Shown in pieces: positions 25,175 to 34,324 of a DNA stretch of 64,000 bases. Origin of the DNA: Amycolatopsis jejuensis. GTDB lineage: Bacteria; Actinomycetota; Actinomycetes; Mycobacteriales; Pseudonocardiaceae. The DNA lies in assembly GCF_000717335.1 (NCBI RefSeq), contig NZ_JNYZ01000024.1, forward strand, positions 1-64,000, written 5' to 3'. Within the stretch, counting starts at the first letter, position 1. Every line of letters starts with the position of its first letter. Below the pieces are notes generated by a model. The model made no database searches. It was not told where the DNA came from and saw only the letters and a program-made list of their open reading frames with translations. Position numbers and translations under genes: made by a program.

Positions 25175-26325
25175 CGGCCACCTCCGAGCAATCCGCCCAG
25201 GAGTCCGCCGAGGCCGGGCTGGTTGTTCGCGGGCGGCGCAGTCGTCGGGAGCGGCAATGGCAGCGCTCCCTGGCCAGAAGGCAGTGAAGGCAACTGGACC
25301 GGCGGCTGCGACGAGTTCGTGAAGTTCTGCACGAGCTTGTCCAGGTCGAGGTCGATCCGCGCGTCGACGTTCGCGTAGTCGCCCTTGATGACATTGCCCG
25401 CGTAATCCGGGAACGGATACGTGAGCAGGATTTGCAACGCGTTCGGCAGGTCCTTGCCCGCCGCGCTGAGCTGCCGCAACGTCGGCTCAAGTGCCTTGAG
25501 GTTCGCGACGAGCTGGTCACGGCTGCGGTTGACCGTGTCCACCGCGACGCCGGACAGCTTGTTCAGCGCGTTCAGCATCCCCACCAGCTGGTCGCGCTGG
25601 TCGGCCACGATCTTCAGCCCCGGCGCGAGATTGTCCAGTGCCGTGGTGAGGTTCTGCTGCTGCCCGGTCAGCGTCTGTGACAGCTTGCCGAGCCCGTCGA
25701 TGGCCCGCAGGATCTCGCCTTTGTGCCCGTCGAGCTGGGTGGCCAGTTCGTCCACTCTGGACAGCAGCGCGCGCATTTGCGGTTCGTTGCCGGACAATGC
25801 GTCGTTGAGTTCGTGACTGATGTTCTGCAGCTGGTCGACGCCGCCGCCGTTGAGCAGCAACGACAATGCGCCGAGTACCTCTTCGATTTCCGGATTGCGG
25901 TTCGTGCGCCCGAGCGGAATCTGCGCGCCGTCGACGAGTGTGCCCGCGGGTTTCTCCGCCGTCGGCGCACTCAGCTCGACGAACTTCTCCCCCAGCAGGC
26001 TCGACTGGCGCAGCTCGGCGCGAGCGTTGGCGGGCAGCGTGATCTCGCCGTTCACCGTCATCGCGACGAGCGCCGCGCGAGTGTCCGGCGTGAGCGTGAT
26101 CCGGTCGATGCGGCCGACCGCGACGTCGTTCACCTTCACGTTCGCCTGCGGCACCAGGTCGAGCACGTCGGTGAACAACGCCGTGACGTGGTACGGGTGA
26201 TCGCCGACGTCCGGGCCGCCGGGCAGCGGCGTGGAGTACAGCCCGTTGAACCCGCCGTCACTGCATCCGGCGAGCACCAGTACCCCGGCGAGCACACCGG
26301 CCAGCCGTTTCCGGGCGCGGTTCAC
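25171..26325 (-). CDS. mceE: Mce-family lipoprotein E (Mce4E/LprN position)
   Basis: 384 residues. Signal peptide ends in the lipobox VLAGC with lipid-modified Cys21, as in the E subunit of mycobacterial Mce systems. MCE domain (PYHVTALFTDVLDLVPQANVKVNDVAVGRID, 44-74), LGEKFVELSAP, then a long helical tunnel region with heptad-like Leu spacing, and a Pro/Gly-rich tail (SLPSGQGALPLPLPTTAPP). Contributes to the envelope tunnel and its outer attachment. Start overlaps mceD by ATGA. Confidence 0.92.
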   Translation of the reverse strand: MNRARKRLAGVLAGVLVLAGCSDGGFNGLYSTPLPGGPDVGDHPYHVTALFTDVLDLVPQANVKVNDVAVGRIDRITLTPDTRAALVAMTVNGEITLPANARAELRQSSLLGEKFVELSAPTAEKPAGTLVDGAQIPLGRTNRNPEIEEVLGALSLLLNGGGVDQLQNISHELNDALSGNEPQMRALLSRVDELATQLDGHKGEILRAIDGLGKLSQTLTGQQQNLTTALDNLAPGLKIVADQRDQLVGMLNALNKLSGVAVDTVNRSRDQLVANLKALEPTLRQLSAAGKDLPNALQILLTYPFPDYAGNVIKGDYANVDARIDLDLDKLVQNFTNSSQPPVQLPSLPSGQGALPLPLPTTAPPANNQPGLGGLLGGLLGGGR

Positions 26326-27518
26326 TTGCCACCTCCCGAAAGCTGCGTGAGCACGTCGGTGAGCGGCAGCGGCAACGGAGGCAGCTGGCCGTTCTGCAGC
26401 GCGTTCAGTGCCTGGGGCACGCTGGGCAGCTTCAGCGTGCCGTCGAGCACCGGCGCGAGCTTCTGGCAGATGTCCCCGAGCGTGTTCGGGACCTGCTTCG
26501 GCGTACCCGCACTGATCAGGCGGCAGACGGTGAGGATGGGTGGATTGGTGATTTCATTGAGATTGTCGCGTACGGCAATGGTACCCGAAGCCGCGTCATA
26601 CGTATTGATGAAGTTCGTGGCCCCGGTCGGCGCGATGTCGAGGACTTCGGCGAGTGCGGCCCGCTGGTCCACGAGCACCTTCGTGAGCGACGCCAGTTTG
26701 GCCACATTGGACGAAAGCCCGGCCTTGTTGTCCGCCACGAACTGTTTCACGTCGCCGAGCGATTTCGCGAGCGAATCGAGCGCGGCCCCGACGTCGTGCG
26801 AGTCGTCGGCGAGGAAACCACTCACATCGGCGACCCGTTCGTAGAACTGGTTGAGCTGGCCGTCACTCTGCGCGAGCGCGGCCGTGAAGGAGTTCAGGTT
26901 CTGCACGGTGGAGAACAGGTCGTCCTTCGAATCGTCGAGCGTACCGGCCAGCTCGGCCAGCCGTCCGACGGTAGAGTTGAGAGTCTTCCCGTTTCCCTTC
27001 AGGTTGGCCGCCGCCGTGTCCAGCACGTCCGACAACGCGCCGTTTTTGTTGGCCCCATTGGGTCCGAGCGCAGTGGACAGCTTGTCGAGGCTCGCGTAGA
27101 GGTCGTCCAGCTCCACCGGAGTCGCCGTTTTGTCGCGCGCCAGCACGGTTCCGCTCGCGAGCGTGGGACCGTTGTCGTACGCCGGGGTCAGCTGCACATA
27201 CCGGTCACTGACCAGGCTCGGCGCCACGACCACGGCACCAACCCCAGCCGGGATCGGCACCTCGGCGTTCACCCGCATGTCCACCCGCACCGCCTGGCCC
27301 TGCGGCGCGACGGCAGTGACCTCCCCGACCGGCACCCCGAGCACCCGAACCGACGACCCGGCGTACAACCCCACAGTTTTCCCGAAGTACGCCGACAGCT
27401 TCGTCCCACCCGTGTCGCGCACCACCAGCCATACCCCAGCGGTGAGCAAAAGCACTGCCACACAAGCAAACCCGAGCCACGTGACGAGGTTGCGCCCGGC
27501 TTTCGTCTCGATCGTCAT
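26322..27518 (-). CDS. mceD: Mce-family protein D (Mce4D position)
   Basis: 398 residues from ATG 27518, chosen because it overlaps the mceC stop (ATGA) and opens with MTIETKAGRNLVTWLGFACVAVLLLTAG, a signal-anchor. MCE domain with KTVGLYAGSSVRVLGVPVGEVTAVAPQGQAVRVDM, then the helical C region (TALGPNGANKNGALSDVLDTAAANLKG...). The long frame that starts at 27620 is an artefact. Member of the six-subunit Mce tunnel. Confidence 0.92.
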   Translation of the reverse strand: MTIETKAGRNLVTWLGFACVAVLLLTAGVWLVVRDTGGTKLSAYFGKTVGLYAGSSVRVLGVPVGEVTAVAPQGQAVRVDMRVNAEVPIPAGVGAVVVAPSLVSDRYVQLTPAYDNGPTLASGTVLARDKTATPVELDDLYASLDKLSTALGPNGANKNGALSDVLDTAAANLKGNGKTLNSTVGRLAELAGTLDDSKDDLFSTVQNLNSFTAALAQSDGQLNQFYERVADVSGFLADDSHDVGAALDSLAKSLGDVKQFVADNKAGLSSNVAKLASLTKVLVDQRAALAEVLDIAPTGATNFINTYDAASGTIAVRDNLNEITNPPILTVCRLISAGTPKQVPNTLGDICQKLAPVLDGTLKLPSVPQALNALQNGQLPPLPLPLTDVLTQLSGGGK

Positions 27519-28546
27519 CGGCCGCCCACCCCCTGGTTCGGCGCGGCGATCGGCGGCGTGCAGCCCTCCGGGTTGATCGACAGCCCGGCCGCGGTGATCG
27601 TCGGCGGCAGCAGACCGCACAGGTACCCTTCGAACCAGCGCCCGTTGCCCGTGGCGTTCGCGCCGACCCGCGCGAACGGCGCCATCAGCTGCAGGCTCCG
27701 GTCGAGGTTGCCTTGGTTGCGCTGCAACACATCGGTGACCTTGCCCAGCGCGGCGAGCGTCGGCCCGAACTGCGTGCGGTTATCCGCAACCAGACCCGAC
27801 AACTGCTGCGAAATCTGCTGTGTCCCCTTCAGCAAAGTACTGATCTGCTCCCGGCGTTGCTGTAGCTCGGAAAGCAGCAGATTGCCGTCGCTGATCACCC
27901 GCTGCAGCTGAGCATTGCGATCCGACAAGGTCTTCGAGATCTGACTCGTGTTGGCCAGCAGCGAATGCAAGTCGGCGTCCCGCGAGGACACGGTTTTCGA
28001 CAACGCCGACAGCCCGGACAGCGTATCCTTCAAATACTGCGGACTGTCCTTCAATGAATCCGAAAGCGCCGTGAAGCTCTCGGCCAGCTGCTTCGTGTCG
28101 ATGTCCCCGACGGTGGTGGACAGCTGGTTGAACGCGTCCTGAAGCTGGAACGGCGTCCGCGTTCGCTGCACCGGAATCAGGTCGCCCGGCGTCTGCGTTC
28201 CGCCACCTTTCGGTTCCAGTGCAAGGTATTTCTCCCCGAGCAGCGTCTTGATCTCGATCGACGCCGTCGACGCATCCCCGACCCGCACGCCCTTCACCCG
28301 GAACTTCACGAGCACCTGCTTGTGCCCCAGCTCCACCGACGTCACCTGGCCGACCTTGACCCCGGCGACCTCGACCTCGTTGTCCGGCGCAAGCCCGGCA
28401 GCCTCGGCGAACGCGGCGGTGTACGTGGTGCCATTGCCGAACAGCGGAATGCTGTCGGAGAAGTACGTCACCGCAGTGACCAGCCCGATGAGCACGAGCG
28501 TCACCGCGCCGACCGCCGCCTGGTTCCGTTCCTTGAGCGTCTTCAC
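27515..28546 (-). CDS. mceC: Mce-family protein C (Mce4C position)
   Basis: 343 residues from GTG 28546 (GTGA overlap with mceB). MKTLKERNQAAVGAVTLVLIGLVTAV anchor, MCE domain TYTAAFAEAAGLAPDNEVEVAGVKVGQVTSVELGHKQVLVKFRV, LLGEKYLALEP, then about 200 residues of coiled helical sequence rich in Leu/Gln/Ser. C-terminus CGLLPPTITAAGLSINPEGCTPP carries two cysteines likely to form a disulfide outside the membrane, a feature of Mce C subunits. Confidence 0.92.
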   Translation of the reverse strand: MKTLKERNQAAVGAVTLVLIGLVTAVTYFSDSIPLFGNGTTYTAAFAEAAGLAPDNEVEVAGVKVGQVTSVELGHKQVLVKFRVKGVRVGDASTASIEIKTLLGEKYLALEPKGGGTQTPGDLIPVQRTRTPFQLQDAFNQLSTTVGDIDTKQLAESFTALSDSLKDSPQYLKDTLSGLSALSKTVSSRDADLHSLLANTSQISKTLSDRNAQLQRVISDGNLLLSELQQRREQISTLLKGTQQISQQLSGLVADNRTQFGPTLAALGKVTDVLQRNQGNLDRSLQLMAPFARVGANATGNGRWFEGYLCGLLPPTITAAGLSINPEGCTPPIAAPNQGVGGR

Positions 28547-29580
28547 GGGCCACACCTCGGCGCGCGTTGGGTACCCGGGAGCGGCACGATCGGCAGCGTG
28601 ATGTCGAGTGACGAAATGCCGACGGTGCCTTCGATTCCGCACAGGTAGTAGTTGAACCAGCTGCCGTAGCTCAACGTCCGGGTGAACTTCTCCAGGTTGC
28701 CCGGCAGCACCTGCAGCAGATGCTCGATGAGCTGCTGCGAATCGTTGAGATTGTTCGACAGCTTCCCGAGCTCGACGACGTCCTGCTGCACCGCGGGCCG
28801 GGCGTCGGCGAGCAGCCCGGCAGTGGCGTTCGTGAGATCCCCGAGCGCACCGACCGCGTCGCCGATCGGTTTGCGCTGCTCGGCCAGCCCGCTCACCAGC
28901 CGCTGCGTCTGGTCGATGAGGTCGCCGAGCTGCGGCCCGCGCGCGTTGACCGTGCCGAGTACCTGGTTGAGGTTGTCGATCACCTGCCCGATCACCTTGT
29001 CCTTGCCCGCGATCGACGACGTGATCGACGCCGTGTGCGCGAGCAGGCTCGTGATCGTGCCGCCCTCGCCCTGGAACACTTGCACGATCTCGGCCGAAAG
29101 CTGGTTGACCTCCTTGGGGTCCAAGGCTTTGAACAGCGGCTTGAACCCGTTGAACAGCACGGTGAGGTTCAACGCGGGCTTGGTCCGCTCGGGCGGAATG
29201 GTGCTGCCTGGCTTCAGAGGGCCGTCGCCGGTGACATTGGTGCCCAGCGCGAGGTACCGCTGGCCGACGAGGTTGCGGTACTTGATCGTGGCGGTGGCGA
29301 GCGACGGCAGCCGGTACGCGGACTCCACGACGAACCGCACCTCGGCGAAATTCCGCTCCCCCTGGTCGATCCCGATCTCCTCGACCTGGCCGACCTTGAC
29401 CCCGGAGATCCGCACGTCGTCGCCCGGCTGCAGCCCGGACGCGTCGGTGAACTTCGCGACGTACCCCGCCGTGCTGCCGAAGTTCGTGTTCGCGATCGTG
29501 GCCGCGAGCACGCCGGTGAGCAGCACGGTGACCGCGGCGAAGATCAGGATCTTCACCAGCGCAGGCACGAACGACCTCAC
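28543..29580 (-). CDS. mceB: Mce-family protein B (Mce4B position)
   Basis: 345 residues from GTG 29580 (GTGA overlap with mceA). MRSFVPALVKILIFAAVTVLLTG anchor; MCE domain YVAKFTDASGLQPGDDVRISGVKVGQVEEIGIDQ; YRNLVGQRYLALG; helical region 125-310; C-terminal YLCGIEGTVGISSLDITLPIVPLPGTQRAPRC with a likely disulfide. Subunit of the lipid import tunnel. Longer frame starts are shadows over mceA. Confidence 0.92.
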   Translation of the reverse strand: MRSFVPALVKILIFAAVTVLLTGVLAATIANTNFGSTAGYVAKFTDASGLQPGDDVRISGVKVGQVEEIGIDQGERNFAEVRFVVESAYRLPSLATATIKYRNLVGQRYLALGTNVTGDGPLKPGSTIPPERTKPALNLTVLFNGFKPLFKALDPKEVNQLSAEIVQVFQGEGGTITSLLAHTASITSSIAGKDKVIGQVIDNLNQVLGTVNARGPQLGDLIDQTQRLVSGLAEQRKPIGDAVGALGDLTNATAGLLADARPAVQQDVVELGKLSNNLNDSQQLIEHLLQVLPGNLEKFTRTLSYGSWFNYYLCGIEGTVGISSLDITLPIVPLPGTQRAPRCGP

Positions 29581-30896
29581 TTGAGCTCCACCTCCGCCCC
29601 GCGGTACAGCGGCCCGACGAGCAAGCCCGCCCAGTCCGGCACCTGGTCCGGCGAGGTGTTCATCGCCGGGGACACCAGCAGGTCGATGAGTTTCTGTTCG
29701 TCGGCCGACCCGATCATGCTGCCGGTGGTCCCGGACCCGCCGGGCAGCGTCCCGTCCGGCTGATGCGGTGGGGCAGGTTCGCTCGCGCCGTCCTTGACCG
29801 CGCCGTCGGGCGGATATTGCGGCCAGTGCCCGGGTTTCGGCACCTGCGGGTAGCAGCGCGGGCCGCGTTTGTCGTCGTACTTCGGCTCGTCGACCCCGGG
29901 CAGGTACTTGCCGCGGCTCGCGGTGAACTCGATCGTCACGCGGCTGACCTCGGGATGCGCGGTGCCCTTGCCGAACGCCAGCTCGGCGTTCGGCACCGAA
30001 CCCGCGAGCTGCTTGAGCAGGCACGGGTACTCCGGCGCGTACTTCGCGAGCACGTCGAGGGTGGGCTGCACGGCGGTGGTGAGGCGGATCAGGTTGTCCT
30101 TGTTCACTTCCAGGAAGCGCGTGAGGTCGACCGAGGCAGTGGTGACCGTGGCGTACACATCGGACAGTCCCTGCCGCTTCTCGACGATGGTGCGGCTCGT
30201 GGTCGTGAGATCGGACAGCGCCTGCAGGATGTCCGGCGCGGCCTTGTCGTAAGTGGCGGAAACGTTGGCCAGGCCGGTGATGTCGGCCTTCAGATCGGGC
30301 AGCGACGGGTTGAGCTTGCCGAGGTAGTCCGACAGCTGCACGAGTGTCTGGCCGAGCTGTTTGCCCCGTCCGTCGAGCGCCGTGGACACCGCGCTGAGCG
30401 TGCTGGCGAGCTTCTCCGGCTGCACCGCCTGCAGCAGCGGCATCACGTGGTCGAGCACCTGCTCCAGCTCGATCGCACTGCTGCTGCGGTCCTGCGGGAT
30501 CACGTCCCCGGCTTCGATGTGCCGCTGCGGCTGCTCGGGCAGCTGGAGCGCGACGTACCGCTCACCGAACAGCGTCTTGGGCAGCAACCGCGCGGACACG
30601 TTCGCCGGGATCACGCCGGTCTTGTCCGGCTGCAACGCCAGGTCCAGCTCCGCGTGATCGCCCACGGCACGCACCGCACGGATCTCGCCGACGAGCATGC
30701 CGCGCACCTTCACGTCGCCGCCCACGCGCAGCTGGCTACCGACGTGATCGGTCTCCAGCTTCACGAGCGTGACCGGTGTGAACACCTTGCGGTACACGGC
30801 AATCGTGGTCGTGAAGAACACGGCGGCCACGACGAGGAAGATCAGGCCCAGCAGCTGGTACCGGAGCCGTTGCCGGAGTTCTCGACGGGTGCTCAT
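29577..30896 (-). CDS. mceA: Mce-family protein A (Mce4A position)
   Basis: 439 residues from ATG 30896 (ATGA overlap with yrbEB). MSTRRELRQRLRYQLLGLIFLVVAAVFFTT anchor, MCE domain at about 42-120 (TLVKLETDHVGSQLRVGGDVKVRGMLVGEIRAV), FGERYVALQLP, helical region 150-330, then an extended Pro/Gly tail with CYPQVPKPGHWPQYPPDG. First MCE subunit of the operon; in mycobacteria Mce4A contacts cholesterol. Longer than M. tuberculosis Mce4A (about 400) because of the Pro-rich tail. Confidence 0.92.
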   Translation of the reverse strand: MSTRRELRQRLRYQLLGLIFLVVAAVFFTTTIAVYRKVFTPVTLVKLETDHVGSQLRVGGDVKVRGMLVGEIRAVRAVGDHAELDLALQPDKTGVIPANVSARLLPKTLFGERYVALQLPEQPQRHIEAGDVIPQDRSSSAIELEQVLDHVMPLLQAVQPEKLASTLSAVSTALDGRGKQLGQTLVQLSDYLGKLNPSLPDLKADITGLANVSATYDKAAPDILQALSDLTTTSRTIVEKRQGLSDVYATVTTASVDLTRFLEVNKDNLIRLTTAVQPTLDVLAKYAPEYPCLLKQLAGSVPNAELAFGKGTAHPEVSRVTIEFTASRGKYLPGVDEPKYDDKRGPRCYPQVPKPGHWPQYPPDGAVKDGASEPAPPHQPDGTLPGGSGTTGSMIGSADEQKLIDLLVSPAMNTSPDQVPDWAGLLVGPLYRGAEVELK

Positions 30897-31741
30897 CCCG
30901 AAATCCGCACTGTCGTGTTCGCGCCCCAGATGGCCAGGCTGAGGAAGAAGTCGAGAATCGAGATGAGCACGATCGACGTCCGCACCGCGCGCCCGACCGC
31001 CACGCCGACTCCGGCCGGGCCGCCGGACGCCGTGTACCCGTAGTAGCAATGGGAAAGGATCACGAGCACGCTGAACACGATCACCTTGGCGAACGACCAC
31101 AGCACGTCCTCGGGTGGGAGGAAGAGCGTGAAGTAATGGTCGTACGTACCGGCGGACTGGCCGTAAAGCCAGATGGTGATCTGCCGCGACGCGAGGTACG
31201 ACGACAGCAAGCCAACGGCGTACAGCGGGATCACTGCCGTGACCCCGGCGAGCACGCGCGTGGTGACCAGGTACGGCATGCTCGGGACGGCCATCACTTC
31301 GAGCGCGTCGATCTCCTCCGAGATCCGCATGGCGCCGAGTTGCGCCGTGAAGCCGCAGCCGACGGTGGCCGACAACGCGAGCCCGGCGGAAAGCGGCGCT
31401 ACCTCGCGCGTGTTGAAGTACGCCGAAATGAACCCGGTGAGCGCGGCGGTGCCGAGCTGGTTCAACGCCGAATACCCTTGCAGGCCCACGATGAGACCGG
31501 TGAACAACGTCATCCCGATCATCACGCCCAGTGTCCCGCCGATCACCGCGAGCCCGCCGGTACCGAAGCAGACTTCGGTGAGCAGGCGGGTGGTTTCGCG
31601 GCCGTAGCGGCGGATCGTGCGCGGGGTCCAGGCGAGCGCGCGGCCGTAGAACGACAGCTGCCTGCCGAGCCCTTCGAGGCTCGCGCCCGGACGCGCGATG
31701 ATCTCCAGCGTCCGGTCCCGTTCGATCGGTTCGGCCGTCAT
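30893..31741 (-). CDS. yrbEB: YrbE4B-like MlaE-family ABC permease
   Basis: 282 residues. MlaE-type integral membrane permease with helices around 62-95 and 105-130 and a C-terminal set (VIVFSVLVILSHCYYGYTASGGPAGVGVAVGRAVRTSIVLISILDFFLSLAIWG). The signature EEIDALEVMAVPSMPYLV is the coupling helix that meets the shared ATPase (MceG/MkL), which is not encoded here. Together with YrbEA it forms the inner-membrane channel of the importer. ATG is one nt after the yrbEA stop (TGACATG). Confidence 0.92.
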   Translation of the reverse strand: MTAEPIERDRTLEIIARPGASLEGLGRQLSFYGRALAWTPRTIRRYGRETTRLLTEVCFGTGGLAVIGGTLGVMIGMTLFTGLIVGLQGYSALNQLGTAALTGFISAYFNTREVAPLSAGLALSATVGCGFTAQLGAMRISEEIDALEVMAVPSMPYLVTTRVLAGVTAVIPLYAVGLLSSYLASRQITIWLYGQSAGTYDHYFTLFLPPEDVLWSFAKVIVFSVLVILSHCYYGYTASGGPAGVGVAVGRAVRTSIVLISILDFFLSLAIWGANTTVRISG

Positions 31742-31742
31742 G

Positions 31743-32537
31743 TCAGAGCGCCTTCGGGGGCACGATCTTGAGGTAGATCGCCGTCAGCACCACGTTGATC
31801 AGGAACAACAGCAGGAACGTGATGACCACGGCCTGGTTCACCGCGTCGCCCACGCCCTTCGGCCCGCCCGCCGGATTCAGCCCGCGGAACGCGGCGACCA
31901 CGCCCGCCACGAACCCGTACAGGAACGCCTTGATCTCGCTGATCCAGAGGTCCGGCACCTGCGCGAGCGCGTTGAAGCTCGCCAGATACGCGCCCGGCGT
32001 ACCGCCTTGCAGGACCACGTTGAAGAAGTAGCCGCCGAGCACACCGACCACGCTGACCAGGCCGTTGAGCAGCACCGACACCACGATCGCGGCGAGCACC
32101 CGCGGTACCACGATGCGCTGTACCGGATTGACGCCGAGCACCTCCATGGCGTCGATTTCCTCACGGATCTTGCGCGCGCCGATGTCTGCACAGACCGCGC
32201 TTCCGCCCGCGCCCGCCACGAGCAGCGCGGTGATCAGCGGGCTCGCCTGCTGCACGATGGCGAGCGCGCTGGCCGCGCCGGTGAACGACTGCGCGCCGAT
32301 CTGTGTGGTCAGCGACCCGAGCTGCAACGCGATGACCGCGCCGAACGGGATCGCGACGAGCGCGGTCGGCAGGATCGTGACACTCGCGAAAAACCAGCAT
32401 TGCTGGATCCATTCACGGAACTGGAACGGGCGTTTGAAGATCGCCCGCAGCACCTCCCAGGACAGCGTGGCGAGCCGGCCGACCTGGGTCAGCGCCGCGG
32501 TGCCCGGGAGGGTGATCGAGCCGGTCTCGCCCACCAC
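31743..32537 (-). CDS. yrbEA: YrbE4A-like MlaE-family ABC permease
   Basis: 264 residues; two GTG codons in tandem (32537 and 32534) after GGGAGGT, so either may start it. MlaE helices include ASVTILPTALVAIPFGAVIALQLG and LLVAGAGGSAVCADIGARKIREEIDAMEVLGVNPVQRIVVPRVL, with coupling motif EEIDAMEVLGV. Forms a heterodimer with YrbEB. First transporter gene; the 69-nt gap to the upstream SDR has no clear KstR site, only a half-site. Confidence 0.92.
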   Translation of the reverse strand: MVGETGSITLPGTAALTQVGRLATLSWEVLRAIFKRPFQFREWIQQCWFFASVTILPTALVAIPFGAVIALQLGSLTTQIGAQSFTGAASALAIVQQASPLITALLVAGAGGSAVCADIGARKIREEIDAMEVLGVNPVQRIVVPRVLAAIVVSVLLNGLVSVVGVLGGYFFNVVLQGGTPGAYLASFNALAQVPDLWISEIKAFLYGFVAGVVAAFRGLNPAGGPKGVGDAVNQAVVITFLLLFLINVVLTAIYLKIVPPKAL

Positions 32538-32606
32538 ACCTCCCAGTAGTCACCCCCGAGTCTTGCCCATCCCCGCCCGCCGCTTTCGGTTAGCGGTGTT
32601 CACTCC

Positions 32607-33371
32607 CTACAGTTTCAGCGCATGCGTCGCCGTCGCCCCGCCGTCGGCGACGAACTCGCCGCCGGTGCAGTACGAGCTTTCGTCGCTGCCGAGGAACACC
32701 AGCAGCGGCGCGATCTCGTCGGCCCGCCCGACGCGCCCGAGCGCCACCTTCTTCCCGACCCAGGACACGTCGACGTCCGCACCCGCCGCCTCGGCCACCA
32801 TTTTCGTGTCGATCATGCCCGGATGCACCGAATTGACCCGGATGCCGCGCGCGCCCAGTTCCAGCGCGGCGACCTTGGTCATCCCGCGGATCGCGAACTT
32901 GGTCGCGGTGTAGGCGACGAGGAACGGCATCCCGGCCAGACCCTCCACAGAGGACACGTTGACGATGGAGCCGCCACCGGCTCCGGCCATGGGTTCAACG
33001 ACCGACCGCATGCCGAGAAACGCCCCGATCTGGTTCACCCGCACGACCCGCTCGTAGTCCGCGAGCGGGGTCTTCGCGAGCTCCGAAAAGTACAGCACCC
33101 CGGCGTTGTTGACCAGTACCGTCGGCGGCCCGAACTCGGTCACGGTGCGGTCGACCGCGGCCGTCCAGTCGTCCTCGTCGCTCACGTCGAGGTGGCAGAA
33201 GGCGGCTGCCTCGCCGAGTTCGGCGGCGAGTGCCTTGCCCTCGGCGTCGAGGATGTCGGCGATCATGACCTGGGCACCGTGGGTGACGAACGCTCGCGCG
33301 GCGGCCGCGCCCTGTCCGCGGGCAGCGCCGGTGATCAGGGCGACCTTGCCGGCCAGCCGGGGTTCGGTCAT
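32607..33371 (-). CDS. Short-chain dehydrogenase, hydroxysteroid-dehydrogenase-like
   Basis: 254 residues. Classical SDR: TGAARGQGAAAAR (cofactor loop), DVSDEDD acidic pocket, NNAGVL, catalytic S-x12-Y-x3-K as SSVEGLAGMPFLVAYTATK, then PGMIDTKM. The GQGAA loop and the DIL..EGKALAAELG segment resemble the 3-alpha(20-beta)-hydroxysteroid dehydrogenase/FabG3 type (M. tuberculosis Rv2002). It sits between the hsd4A-position SDR and yrbE4A, an insertion relative to the M. tuberculosis order, so a steroid hydroxyl is a natural substrate guess. 12 nt from the upstream SDR, likely one transcript. Confidence 0.85.
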   Translation of the reverse strand: MTEPRLAGKVALITGAARGQGAAAARAFVTHGAQVMIADILDAEGKALAAELGEAAAFCHLDVSDEDDWTAAVDRTVTEFGPPTVLVNNAGVLYFSELAKTPLADYERVVRVNQIGAFLGMRSVVEPMAGAGGGSIVNVSSVEGLAGMPFLVAYTATKFAIRGMTKVAALELGARGIRVNSVHPGMIDTKMVAEAAGADVDVSWVGKKVALGRVGRADEIAPLLVFLGSDESSYCTGGEFVADGGATATHALKL

Positions 33372-33383
33372 GGGCTCCTCCGC

Positions 33384-34253
33384 TCAGGGCAGTTCGGCGG
33401 CGAACATGCGCTTCGGGTCACGGCAGGTGAAGTGCGCGCCGACGGTCTCGGCGAGCTCGCCGGTGGTCCAGGAGCCGTGTGCGGTGTCGAAGCGCTCTTC
33501 GACCGACGGCGGGCGCAGCAGCGCGACCATGCCGCCGTGGACGACGAAAACCTGGCCGTTGATGGCGTCCGCGGCCGGTGAAGCGAGGAAGGCGACGAAC
33601 GGGGCGACGTGGTCGACCGACAGCGGGTCTTCGGCGTTCGTGGGGGCGTCGCCGAAGATGTCGGCAGTCATCGCGGTGCGGGCGCGGGGGCAGATGGCGT
33701 TGGCGCGCACGCCGTACTTCGCCAGGCCGCGCGCCGCGGACACGGTGAGCGCCGCGATACCCGCTTTGGCGGCGGAGTAATTGGGCTGACCGGGTGAACC
33801 GATCAGGAACGCTTCGGACGCGGTGTTCACCAAGCGTCCGTAAACCGGCTGTCCCTCCATTTTGGAGCGGTCCCGCCAGTACTTCGCGGCGTTGCGGGAC
33901 AACAGGAAGTGCCCGCGCAGGTGGACGGCGATGACCTGGTCCCACTCGTCGTCGGACATCGAGAACAGCATCCGGTCCCGCAGCACACCCGCGTTGTTGA
34001 CCACGATGTCGAGGCTGCCGAAGTGGTCGACGGCGGCGGTGAGCAGGGCGTTCGCTGTGTCCGATCGGGCGATGTCTCCGGCGAGCGCGAGTGCTTTACC
34101 GCCTTTGCGTTCGATCTCGGCGACGACGTCGGCGGCTTCGGTGAGGTCGTTGACCACCACCGATGCGCCCTCGTCCGCCAGCGCGAGCGCCTCGGCCCGG
34201 CCGAGCCCAGCGCCCGCCCCGGTGACCACGGCGACCTTGCCTTCGAGAGTCAT
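33384..34253 (-). CDS. SDR oxidoreductase at the Hsd4A/ChsB1 position
   Basis: 289 residues from ATG 34253. TGAGAGLGRAEALALADEGASVVVNDL binds NAD, NNAGVLRDRMLFSMSDDEWD, catalytic TASEAFLIGSPGQPNYSAAKAG (Tyr/Lys), and MVALLRPPSVEERFDTAHGSWTTGELAE at the C-terminus. In M. tuberculosis the gene in this place, Rv3502c (hsd4A/ChsB1), oxidises the beta-hydroxyacyl-CoA of the cholesterol side chain. The C-terminal end differs from Rv3502c, so orthology is by position more than by sequence. Preceded by a degenerate KstR-like site at 34293. Confidence 0.82.
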   Translation of the reverse strand: MTLEGKVAVVTGAGAGLGRAEALALADEGASVVVNDLTEAADVVAEIERKGGKALALAGDIARSDTANALLTAAVDHFGSLDIVVNNAGVLRDRMLFSMSDDEWDQVIAVHLRGHFLLSRNAAKYWRDRSKMEGQPVYGRLVNTASEAFLIGSPGQPNYSAAKAGIAALTVSAARGLAKYGVRANAICPRARTAMTADIFGDAPTNAEDPLSVDHVAPFVAFLASPAADAINGQVFVVHGGMVALLRPPSVEERFDTAHGSWTTGELAETVGAHFTCRDPKRMFAAELP

Positions 34254-34292
34254 CGGACCATCCTGTGCTCGCCTGGTTGATCGGTCACAGAC

Positions 34293-34306
34293 TAGAATCT
34301 GTTCTC
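34293..34306 (-). promoter_or_regulatory. Degenerate KstR-like site before hsd4A-position SDR
   Basis: TAGAATCTGTTCTC contains the inverted repeat AGAA-TCTG-TTCT, one core base away from the KstR consensus TnnAACnnGTTnnA (AAT for AAC) plus a final C for A. It is 40 nt before the SDR start. Weak compared with 34542-34555; may be a secondary operator. Confidence 0.4.
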
Positions 34307-34324
34307 TTTTTGAGCAAGCCCTCG

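Noticed and set aside
32538..32606. KstR operator before yrbEA
   Set aside because: Only a GAACAC half-site, no second half; too weak to call.
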